The notes below the pieces were generated by a model. The model had not been told where the DNA came from and did no database searches. It saw nothing but the letters and a program-made list of their open reading frames with translations. The position numbers and the translations under genes were made by a program. Positions 1 to 7,153 of a stretch of DNA of 64,000 nucleotides are shown here, in pieces (positions within the stretch are counted from its first letter, which is position 1; every line of letters starts with the position of its first letter). Location of the stretch: positions 310,001 through 374,000 of the forward strand of contig NZ_FWXV01000006.1 of NCBI RefSeq assembly GCF_900176515.1. Direction: 5' to 3'. The DNA is from Kibdelosporangium aridum (GTDB taxonomy: Bacteria; Actinomycetota; Actinomycetes; Mycobacteriales; Pseudonocardiaceae).

Positions 1-1
1 C

Positions 2-1270
2 CCTGGAGAGCCGTTCCTCGGTGCGACAGACGCGGCGAGCTTTCCCAAGCCCTACGTGAAATGGAGCTGCGAGCCGGCGAGGGCCGAGGATGTGCCAGCG
101 GCGATAGCTCGCGCCTATCACCTGTCAACCCAGCCACCCTACGGTCCGACTTTCGTTTCGGTTCCCGCTGACGACTGGGATGTCGAGACCACGAGCGCTG
201 TCACCCCACGACGCAGGATCGCTGGCCCGGTCGCGGACCCCGACGCTCTGCGGGCGCTCGTGTCGGTTGTGGACGGGAGCAAACGCCCCGGAATCGTGGT
301 CGGGCCCGCGGTGGACATCGAGGGCGCCGTTCCGGACATGGTCACCCTGGCTGAACAGATCCAAGCCGGGGTGTGGGTCAGCCCGATGTCCTCCCGGTGC
401 TCCTTCCCCGAGGAGCATCCGCTGTTCCAAGGATTTCTGAACCCGGAACAACGCTTCATCGCCACCGCTCTCGGGCAGTACGACCTGGTGCTTGTCTTCG
501 GTGCGCCAGTCTTCACCCATCACGTCTTCCGTGGTGAGGCCGAGCAGTCGTTGCCGGAACTGTTCGTGCTCAGCGACGACGATGACCTGCTGGCGCGGGC
601 CAGACACGGAACCGGGATCCGCACGATGCTCCGTCCGGCGCTGCGGCAACTGTCAGAACTGGTCGCCAAGATCGACCGACCGGCACCGGAACCGTTGGCG
701 CGCCCAGAAATCACCCTCGACGGCCCGATGGTCTCGGCCAGCAAGCTGTTCGCCGTACTCTCGGAGATGTTGCCGAACAACGCGATCGTGGTCGAAGAGG
801 CGCCGAGCCACCGGCAGGCCATGCACGACCACCTGCCCATTCGCTCACGCCACACGGGTTTTCTCACAGTGGCAAGCGGCACCCTCGGCTACGGCCTGCC
901 CGCCGCGGTCGGTGCCGCGCTGGCCCGCCCGGATCGCCGGATCGTCGCGGTGATCGGTGACGGCTCGAGCATGTACGGAATCCAGGCGCTGTGGACGGCC
1001 GCCCGGGAGCACCTGCCGGTGACGTTCGTCATCGTGGACAATTCGCAGTACGCAGCGTTGAAAACCCTGGCCGACGCGGACGGTGTCATGGTCCCCGGCG
1101 TCGACCTCGGCGGCATCGATTTCGTCGCGCTGGCAACAGGAATGGGCTGCTCGGGCGTGCTGGTGGAAAGCCTGACCGGACTGCGGGAAGCGCTGAAACA
1201 GTCCCTTGTAGACAATGGTCCGACGCTGCTGCACGTGCCCGTGGTCGAAGAGGCCCGCACGCTGTACTGA
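2..1270 (+). CDS. ThDP-dependent decarboxylase, benzoylformate decarboxylase-like (5' truncated by window edge)
   Basis: The reading frame is open from base 2, and the first residues (around DAASFPKPYVKWSCEPA) already match the middle of the benzoylformate decarboxylase family, so the true start lies upstream. About 422 residues are present of a usual ~530. The central domain is followed by the C-terminal ThDP-binding domain with the GDG...N motif (GDGSSMYGIQALWTAA, then VIVDNSQY about 25 residues on) and a GTLGYGLPAAVGAALA segment. Family members decarboxylate 2-oxo acids such as benzoylformate with ThDP and Mg2+ in the cytoplasm. The exact substrate cannot be read; acetolactate synthase-like or other aryl 2-oxoacid decarboxylases are alternatives. 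The gene is convergent with the binding-protein gene downstream. Confidence 0.85.
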   Translation, partial: PGEPFLGATDAASFPKPYVKWSCEPARAEDVPAAIARAYHLSTQPPYGPTFVSVPADDWDVETTSAVTPRRRIAGPVADPDALRALVSVVDGSKRPGIVVGPAVDIEGAVPDMVTLAEQIQAGVWVSPMSSRCSFPEEHPLFQGFLNPEQRFIATALGQYDLVLVFGAPVFTHHVFRGEAEQSLPELFVLSDDDDLLARARHGTGIRTMLRPALRQLSELVAKIDRPAPEPLARPEITLDGPMVSASKLFAVLSEMLPNNAIVVEEAPSHRQAMHDHLPIRSRHTGFLTVASGTLGYGLPAAVGAALARPDRRIVAVIGDGSSMYGIQALWTAAREHLPVTFVIVDNSQYAALKTLADADGVMVPGVDLGGIDFVALATGMGCSGVLVESLTGLREALKQSLVDNGPTLLHVPVVEEARTLY

Positions 1271-1285
1271 CACGGGTGAGAAACC

Positions 1286-1320
1286 GACAAGTCTGGGGGA
1301 GGCGTAGCCCCAGGCTTGTC
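1286..1320. terminator. Bidirectional hairpin terminator between convergent genes
   Basis: A 13-bp stem with one G-T wobble (GACAAGTCTGGGG paired with CCCCAGGCTTGTC) and a 9-nt loop lies in the 62-bp gap between the convergent decarboxylase and binding-protein genes. There is no clear T-tract, as is common in actinomycetes. Confidence 0.7.
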
Positions 1321-1332
1321 CGGGGTGGAGCG

Positions 1333-2367
1333 TTACTTCTTGCTCGGTGGCGCGACGATCATCTGCGAAACGTCCAACTTGTCTTTGATGACGCCGAACT
1401 GCTTCATCAGGTCGGCCACCCGCTGAAGGCGGACCGGGTCGAGCGACTCCGGGTAGTCGGAGATGCGCACCTGCGGCGCGGTCGCGGGATCGATCTTGAC
1501 GTACTTGATCAGGATCGGCTCCAGCTTTCCACCGCGGTCGGTCTTCACGTCCGTGATGCCTTTGGCCAGGCCGCGCTGGAACGCGGTCAGGGTGTTCGGG
1601 TTGGCATTAACCCACTCGCTCAGCGCCGCGAAGCCGGACATCGCCAACTCGGCGGTGGGGCCGGTGGCGATGTCGGTGATCGGCATGGCGCCGATCGACT
1701 TCTGCGTCATGGTCACGAACGGCTCGATGGCCACCGCGCCGTCGACGTTGCCACGCTGCAGGGCCGGCCCCATGTCCGGCAGCGGCATCGGCACCCATTT
1801 GATCGTGGAGACGTCCACGCCCTTGGACTGGAGCACCGACATCAGGGCCAGGTCGGAGATCGAGCCCGTGCTGGTGACGGCGATCTTCTTGCCGGCAGCC
1901 TCCTCAGGACTCTTGATGTTGCCGTTCGGGGCCGCGACCAGGACACCGTGACCTGGGCGGGCGGCATAAAGGTCGGCCACGATCTTGACGTCGGCGACTT
2001 TCTTCGCCTGTGCGGCAAAGGCACCTGGATAACTGGTGACGGCGATGTCGAGGTCCCCGCCGATCAGAGACTCGGTCGCCTTCGGACCGCTCGCCGCGGT
2101 CACCACCTCGACATCGAGGCCTTCTTGTTTGAAGTAGCCGCTGTCGACCGCGCGGTAGAACGGCGCCATATCGACCACAGGCAGCACGCCGACCTTGATC
2201 TTGGGCTTTTCCACAGGCCCGCCGGACGTGCTCGAGCTCGACGAATCGGAGCCGCCGAGTGCGCTGCAGCCGGAGACCGCAAGGATCAGCGCGAGAGCGG
2301 TGGCGGCGATGATCGAGAGACGCGTACGCGACCGGGACATCGGTGTGATGTCGCCGCGTCCAGGCAT
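1333..2367 (-). CDS. ABC transporter substrate-binding lipoprotein (NitT/TauT, NMT1/THI5-like)
   Basis: 344 residues. The N-terminal signal ends in a lipobox (LAVSGCS, Cys about 34), so the mature protein is membrane anchored outside the cell. A Ser/Thr/Gly linker follows, then a periplasmic-binding type II fold: KIKVGVLPVVDMAPFYRA at the start, GYFKQEGLDVEVV and GDLDIAVTSYPGAFA. These are typical of binding proteins for nitrate, sulfonates, aromatic acids or thiamine precursors. The start at 2367 has GAGGAG five to ten bases upstream; an internal Met (residue 10) is less likely. No permease or ATPase gene lies in the window, so it is an orphan or has distant partners. The nearby decarboxylase makes an aromatic acid ligand conceivable, but this is only a guess. 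Confidence 0.85.
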   Translation of the reverse strand: MPGRGDITPMSRSRTRLSIIAATALALILAVSGCSALGGSDSSSSSTSGGPVEKPKIKVGVLPVVDMAPFYRAVDSGYFKQEGLDVEVVTAASGPKATESLIGGDLDIAVTSYPGAFAAQAKKVADVKIVADLYAARPGHGVLVAAPNGNIKSPEEAAGKKIAVTSTGSISDLALMSVLQSKGVDVSTIKWVPMPLPDMGPALQRGNVDGAVAIEPFVTMTQKSIGAMPITDIATGPTAELAMSGFAALSEWVNANPNTLTAFQRGLAKGITDVKTDRGGKLEPILIKYVKIDPATAPQVRISDYPESLDPVRLQRVADLMKQFGVIKDKLDVSQMIVAPPSKK

Positions 2368-2865
2368 GGCTTCTCCTCAGTGACGGCGTGAATGGATTAC
2401 AAGATCGCTCCCCCGATGCACCCGCGACACTGTAGAGATCTTGCCGAGCCGGTCACAATGGGATCGCAGCACAATTCTTTTTGGTTGCGCAAGTCGCACG
2501 ATGGGCTTAAAAGCCCAAACGGACTAATACCGGCGGCGCCGATTGGCGGGCCGTGTCGATATATTCTGCACCAAATGGGATATAGCCCGAATTCTCGCAG
2601 TGTCGAGCCGGTTCCCGAGCTCTTTCCCGATGCCGAGGTGACGCCGTCGCTGAACTGGTCGGCCTACGCGGCGATGCGGCAGGTGCCTGGTTCGGCGCCG
2701 GTCATGCGCAGCCAGATGCCGTCGAACGGTTCGGAGCTGCCGAAGTGACGCCAGACCATACGGCGGGCTTGGGCTGGCAGAGCACGCCCTGTTGCAAGGA
2801 ACCACGAGTTTGATGTCTGCGACGGTGCCCGACACCGCAACTCACATTTCAGGCCGAAGTAACTA
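2368..2865. other. Intergenic region with a small inverted repeat; no supported gene
   Basis: About 500 bases between two minus-strand genes. It holds a 7-bp perfect inverted repeat at 2502-2517 (TGGGCTT, AA, AAGCCCA), which could be a weak terminator for the diaminopropionate operon (its last gene ends at 2866) or an operator for the lipoprotein gene. A stretch near 2650-2745 reads on the minus strand like protein with good third-position GC, but it is broken by a stop and matches nothing I recognise. It may be a relic. Confidence 0.4.
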
Positions 2866-4023
2866 TCAGAAGGTCAGAGCCCGTTCGACTTCGTCAAGCG
2901 TTTCGACGACTGTCACCCGGCTCGGGTCGTATGTGGCTTGGCCTGCTTTCACCTCGCGGCCAGTGACTAGGAGAACGATGGTTTCCGTCCGGTTGATCAG
3001 GTCGTGTTCGATCGCTTTTTCCAGCCCGGCAAGGGCTGCTGCCCCGGCGGGCTCGGCGCCCACGCCTGCTCGCCCTGCCAATGTGGCGACCGCGCTCAGC
3101 AGCGCGTCATCGGTGACTGACACCATTGCTCCGCCGTCCCTGCGCACGACCTCCAGCACGGCGTCGCCGATGGCCGGGCGTAGCACTGCGATGCCATCGG
3201 CGATCGTGGCGGTGGGATCCAGCTCTGCCGGCCGGGTGGGTTCATCGAGCCATGCTCGGACCAACGGTTGGCAGCGCTCGGCCTGCACGCCGATCAAGCG
3301 TGGTTGCCGCGTGGTGAGGCCGCAGCTGACGAGTTCGGTGAAGCCCTTGTCGAGCGCCACCAATGTGGGGCCGTCGCCGACTGGGACGATCATCACGTCC
3401 GGGAGTCGGCGGCCGAGTTGTTCCCACACCTCGAATGCCACTGTCTTCTTCGCCTCGATGGTGAAAGGGTTGGCGCCGGTGTTGCGGTCGAGCCAGCCGA
3501 ACGTGCGAGCGGCGGCCCGGGAAAGGTCGACAGCGGCCGCGTAGCCCTCGCGCACCTGGAAGACCCACGCACCTGCCTGCGTCATGAGCGCGAGCTTCTC
3601 CGGCAAGCAGTCGGTGGATACGAAGATGACGGCCCGCATGCCGGCTGCCGCGGCACCGAAGGCGGTGGCCACAGCCGCATTGCCGGTGGACGCGGTCGTG
3701 ATCGTCTCCACTCCGCGCCGTAACCCGTCTTCGATCACCAGTGCGGTGGCACGGTCCTTATTGGACGCACTCGGGTTACGCGTCTCGTCTTTGATCCATA
3801 GGTACGGCGTGCCCAACGTCTGTCTCAAGGCTGGCGCGTGCAGCAGCGGTGTGCCGCCGATCGGCACCGGGTACCGCACCGGGCCGTCGGGAATCGGCAG
3901 CAACTCCCGGTATCGCCACATGGTGAACAGGCCTGGCCGGCCCCGCGCCATCCGCGCGGCGCCGTAGTCGTACTGCAGCCATTCACACCCCGCCAGGTCG
4001 ACCGACCCGGTCACACTGCCCAC
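2866..4023 (-). CDS. Threonine synthase-like PLP enzyme
   Basis: 385 residues, fold-type II PLP enzyme. The PLP lysine sits in NPSASNKDRA (about residue 90), where threonine synthases have NPTGSFKDR; the phosphate-binding loop is STGNAAVATA. Threonine synthases convert O-phosphohomoserine to threonine; relatives act in natural-product pathways on O-phosphoserine or related substrates. It is the last gene of the operon, 15 bases after the sbnA-like gene, with a GTG start preceded by GGGAGGGG. Position implies a role in making or modifying the amino-acid monomer, such as an extra beta-replacement or dehydration product, rather than housekeeping threonine synthesis. That is inference; the Phe before the catalytic Lys replaced by Asn supports a changed substrate only weakly. 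Confidence 0.75.
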   Translation of the reverse strand: MGSVTGSVDLAGCEWLQYDYGAARMARGRPGLFTMWRYRELLPIPDGPVRYPVPIGGTPLLHAPALRQTLGTPYLWIKDETRNPSASNKDRATALVIEDGLRRGVETITTASTGNAAVATAFGAAAAGMRAVIFVSTDCLPEKLALMTQAGAWVFQVREGYAAAVDLSRAAARTFGWLDRNTGANPFTIEAKKTVAFEVWEQLGRRLPDVMIVPVGDGPTLVALDKGFTELVSCGLTTRQPRLIGVQAERCQPLVRAWLDEPTRPAELDPTATIADGIAVLRPAIGDAVLEVVRRDGGAMVSVTDDALLSAVATLAGRAGVGAEPAGAAALAGLEKAIEHDLINRTETIVLLVTGREVKAGQATYDPSRVTVVETLDEVERALTF

Positions 4024-4038
4024 GTTGTGGTCCCCTCC

Positions 4039-5046
4039 CTATCTCAGGCTGACCGGGGAACCGGCGGTCAGTTCGCCGGAGCTGAGCACGTCCTCGCCGT
4101 AGACGCCTTGCAGCCAGTTGGTCTGGTAGATGGTGTCGAGATAACGCTCGCCGAGGTCCGGGGCGATGGCGACCGCGGTGAGTTCATGCGCGTCATGCCG
4201 GGCCAGCCAGCCCATCGCGCCACTGACCACTGTGCCAGTCGACCCGCCGAACAGGAATCCGCTTCTGGCCAGACGATGACAGGCGCGGATGGTGTCCGCC
4301 TCGTCGACGAGCACCACCTCGTCCACATAGGACTCATCGAGCAGCGGTGGGCGGACGCTCGTGCCCAGGCCAGGAATCATCCGGCGGCCCGGCGCGCCAC
4401 CGAAGGTCACCGAGCCGACGCTGTCCACCGCGACGACACGCACCCGCCGGTGCCGCTCCCAGAAGTAGCGTGCACAGCCCATCAGGGTCCCGGTGGTGCC
4501 CGCCCCGACAAACAGCACGTCCAGCCCTGGAAACGCAGCCGCGATCGCTGGCGCCGTCCTGTTGTAGTGCGCCTTCCAGTTGCCTGGATTGGCGTACTGG
4601 TTGAGCCACACATACCGGTCGTCGGAAGCGCACAGCGCACGGACGTGTGCGATCCGCGCGCCGAGGAAACCACCGTTGGCATCCGGCTCGGCGATGATGT
4701 GCACCTGGCTCCCGAACGCCTCCATCAGCCGCCTGGTCGACAAGTTGCAGCGGGAGTCGGTCACGCACAGGAACCGGTAGCCTTTGCTCGCCGCGATCAT
4801 GCTCAGTGCCACCCCGAGGTTCCCGGACGATGATTCGACCAGGATTGACTTCGGCATCAGGACTCCGTCCCGTTCGGCGGCTGCCACCATCTCCGCCGCG
4901 GCCTTCAGCTTGATCGAGCCGGCGAAGTTGAAGCCCTCGCACTTCAGGAAGAGCGGGTGCCCGAAGATCGACCGGAGGTCGACGTAGAGCTCCTCGGAGT
5001 TGAAGTCCTGTGGAACGGAGATGACTGGCACCCTTGCCCCCTTCAC
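4039..5046 (-). CDS. sbnA: SbnA-like 2,3-diaminopropionate precursor synthase
   Basis: 335 residues, cysteine-synthase-like PLP protein. The PLP lysine is in NFAGSIKLKAA (about residue 47), with a phosphate loop ESSSGNLGVALS and GAGTTGTLMG further on. SbnA joins O-phospho-L-serine and L-glutamate to give N-(1-amino-1-carboxy-2-ethyl)glutamate, the first step to L-2,3-diaminopropionate (Dap). The pairing with the SbnB-like gene 23 bases upstream makes this assignment strong. The start is GTG at 5046 with poor Shine-Dalgarno support; GTG at 5031 (residue 6), preceded by AAGGGGG, is an alternative. Cytoplasmic. Confidence 0.88.
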   Translation of the reverse strand: MKGARVPVISVPQDFNSEELYVDLRSIFGHPLFLKCEGFNFAGSIKLKAAAEMVAAAERDGVLMPKSILVESSSGNLGVALSMIAASKGYRFLCVTDSRCNLSTRRLMEAFGSQVHIIAEPDANGGFLGARIAHVRALCASDDRYVWLNQYANPGNWKAHYNRTAPAIAAAFPGLDVLFVGAGTTGTLMGCARYFWERHRRVRVVAVDSVGSVTFGGAPGRRMIPGLGTSVRPPLLDESYVDEVVLVDEADTIRACHRLARSGFLFGGSTGTVVSGAMGWLARHDAHELTAVAIAPDLGERYLDTIYQTNWLQGVYGEDVLSSGELTAGSPVSLR

Positions 5047-5069
5047 TTGTGCGGCAGCGACTCGGCCGC

Positions 5070-6140
5070 TTATCCGTACCGGCGCAGCTCGTGGAAGAAG
5101 TCGTCGATGACGTGCAATTCGCCAGAGCGAACCACCTCGTCGTAGACGTACTTGCCCACCGCGAGGTCGAGCACTCCGAGGCCGAACGGTGAGAACACCA
5201 CCGGCTGGTTCGTCGGCACACTCACTCGCCCGGCCACCACGTCGTCCAGCGTGCCGTGCAGGAAGTCCCGGTTGCCGGTGAGCTGCTCAGCCAGATGCGG
5301 CGAGGTGTCAGCCTTCAGGCAGTGCTCGATGTCGTCGACGATGTTGGTTGAGGCGAGCACGATCTCCGGCGCGAGGTCACGCAGCGACACGTGCAGCACC
5401 AATGGATTGTGTTCGAACCACGACAGATCGCCGACATGCGGCTGACCGGCGACGGTCGCGAAGACCACCAGGTCGCTGGAGCGGATCAACTGCTCGGCGC
5501 TGTCGTGCACGGTGATCCGGCCGGCAGTGCCTGACTGCTCCAGGTAACCACGGAAGCCGGCGGCGCTATCGGCGCACAGGTCGTGCACACCGATCCCGTC
5601 GAACGACCAGCCGGTGCCTGCGAGGAAGGTGTGGATATAGCGGGCGATCAGGCCCACTCCGACGAACCCGGCGCGCTTCGGGCGTGGCCTGCCGCGGGAC
5701 AGCCAGTCGGTCGCTGAGGCGGCCAGCGCGGCCGTCCTGGTGGCGCTGATGATCGAGCTTTCCAGGCAGGCGAACGGGTAGCCGGTGTCGTGGTCGTTGA
5801 GGATCAGCACGGCCGAGGCCCTCGGGATGCCGGTCGCCACGTTCTCCGGGAAGCTGGAGATCCACTTCAGACCGGCCACCCGCACCTGCCCGCCGATCGC
5901 GGCCGGCAGCGCGATGATCCTGGCGGACGGGCGGTCTGGAAAACGCAGGAAATAGGACGGTGGGTTCACCGAATGACCGGTGCTGTGCAGCCGGTAGGTG
6001 GCCTCGACCAACTCCACGATCAGCTTCTCGCGCCCCTGCAGCGCGCGCTGTACCTGCGCACCGGAGATCACCGCGAACGGTGGCACGCCTATCGGCTCGG
6101 AGGTCGCGGACTTCGTTGCGGTGGAACGGATCGTGGTCAT
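5070..6140 (-). CDS. sbnB: SbnB-like 2,3-diaminopropionate synthase (ornithine cyclodeaminase family)
   Basis: 356 residues. The Rossmann motif GFVGVGLIARYIHTF follows a substrate domain with GLKWISSFPEN and SATRTAALAA, as in the ornithine cyclodeaminase/mu-crystallin family. SbnB oxidatively cleaves the SbnA product with NAD+ to L-Dap and 2-oxoglutarate. The start at 6140 overlaps the stop of the hydroxylase gene in ATGA, which implies translational coupling; the open frame continues further upstream but only as a shadow of that gene. With SbnA it gives a complete Dap pathway from phosphoserine and glutamate. Confidence 0.9.
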   Translation of the reverse strand: MTTIRSTATKSATSEPIGVPPFAVISGAQVQRALQGREKLIVELVEATYRLHSTGHSVNPPSYFLRFPDRPSARIIALPAAIGGQVRVAGLKWISSFPENVATGIPRASAVLILNDHDTGYPFACLESSIISATRTAALAASATDWLSRGRPRPKRAGFVGVGLIARYIHTFLAGTGWSFDGIGVHDLCADSAAGFRGYLEQSGTAGRITVHDSAEQLIRSSDLVVFATVAGQPHVGDLSWFEHNPLVLHVSLRDLAPEIVLASTNIVDDIEHCLKADTSPHLAEQLTGNRDFLHGTLDDVVAGRVSVPTNQPVVFSPFGLGVLDLAVGKYVYDEVVRSGELHVIDDFFHELRRYG

Positions 6141-7141
6141 CGGGCGATCACCTCGACGGTCGGTGAACAGTCGAACAGGCACACGGTGTCGGCCATCGCG
6201 ACGAGCACTTCGCGTGGCCCTTCGAAGGGGTCCCTGCCGTGCGCGGTGCGGACATTGTCGACAAGCATCAGGTCGCCGGTCTGCCACGGTTCGCGTGCGG
6301 TGTTGGCCTCGTAGACGTTGTTCAGCAACTGCACGACGTCCGCGCGGATGGGGTCGCCGTTGCCGAAACTGGTGTTGAACGGCAGCGCGTCGGCGCCGTA
6401 AAGGTCCACCAGGTACTCGCGTACCTCGGGGGCTATCGTCCACTCGTTGAGGAACGCGATCTGGTTGAACCAGCAGCGCCGGCCGGTGACCGGATGGCGG
6501 ACCACGGCGCTGCGGCGCTGCCTGGTGCGCAGTCCACCACCGGGGTCCCACTCGAACTCGATTGCGTTGGCACGGCAGTAGCTCTCGATGGCACCACGGT
6601 CCGCAGTGCCGAACGCCTCGGCCAGGGACGCCCCGACCTCGTCGTTGTAGTTGCGAGTGAGCAGCCAGCCCTCCCGCTCGAACCGCTCGGTCAACTCGCC
6701 TGGCAGCGCGTCCAACACAGCCTGCGAGTCGGCCACCGCGGTCGCCCCGCCCCTGGTGGGTGCGCTGAGGCACGCGAACAGCATCAGGCCGGGGAACTCA
6801 AGCCGGTAACTCAGTTCGTGGTGCATACACATCTGCTGGCTGGCAGGCCACTTCGATGACGAGTACACGTTGCCGGCGTAGGTCCGCCGGGATGCGAAGG
6901 CCTCCTTTTCGGCCATCAGCCCGGTGGCCAGCCGCTGGAAGACCGCACCGATTTCGGCCGCGTCGCGCAGCTCGAGGCCGCGGACCAGGACCGAACCGTG
7001 CTCGGCGACGACAGCTCGTAGCGCGTCGGAGTGCTCGGCCGCCCAGCCTGGCGCGTCGCCAGTGGCCTCGGCCTGAAGTATCGGAGGTTTACCGGGGCAT
7101 AGGTCCACGCCGGGCAGCGACGCCCGGGATGAGGACGACAT
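6137..7141 (-). CDS. SyrP/TauD-type Fe(II)/2-oxoglutarate hydroxylase
   Basis: 334 residues, TauD/TfdA fold. Iron ligands are visible as the first His with Glu (MHHELSYRLEFPG, an H-x-E triad start as in SyrP-type enzymes) and the distal His in DNVRTAHGRDPFEGPRE; the following Arg would bind 2-oxoglutarate. SyrP-like enzymes beta-hydroxylate an amino acid while it is bound to an NRPS carrier domain. The start has AAAGGA seven bases upstream and lies 12 bases after the NRPS stop. Inferred substrate: carrier-bound Dap, or a neighbouring residue, giving a hydroxylated monomer. A free amino acid substrate (as for VioC) is the alternative. Confidence 0.82.
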   Translation of the reverse strand: MSSSSRASLPGVDLCPGKPPILQAEATGDAPGWAAEHSDALRAVVAEHGSVLVRGLELRDAAEIGAVFQRLATGLMAEKEAFASRRTYAGNVYSSSKWPASQQMCMHHELSYRLEFPGLMLFACLSAPTRGGATAVADSQAVLDALPGELTERFEREGWLLTRNYNDEVGASLAEAFGTADRGAIESYCRANAIEFEWDPGGGLRTRQRRSAVVRHPVTGRRCWFNQIAFLNEWTIAPEVREYLVDLYGADALPFNTSFGNGDPIRADVVQLLNNVYEANTAREPWQTGDLMLVDNVRTAHGRDPFEGPREVLVAMADTVCLFDCSPTVEVIAR

Positions 7142-7153
7142 CTTGGTGTCCTT

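Noticed and set aside
2392..2835. Overlapping ORFs on both strands of the 2.4-2.8 kb gap
   Set aside because: No Shine-Dalgarno, no family likeness and each is open only because of base composition.
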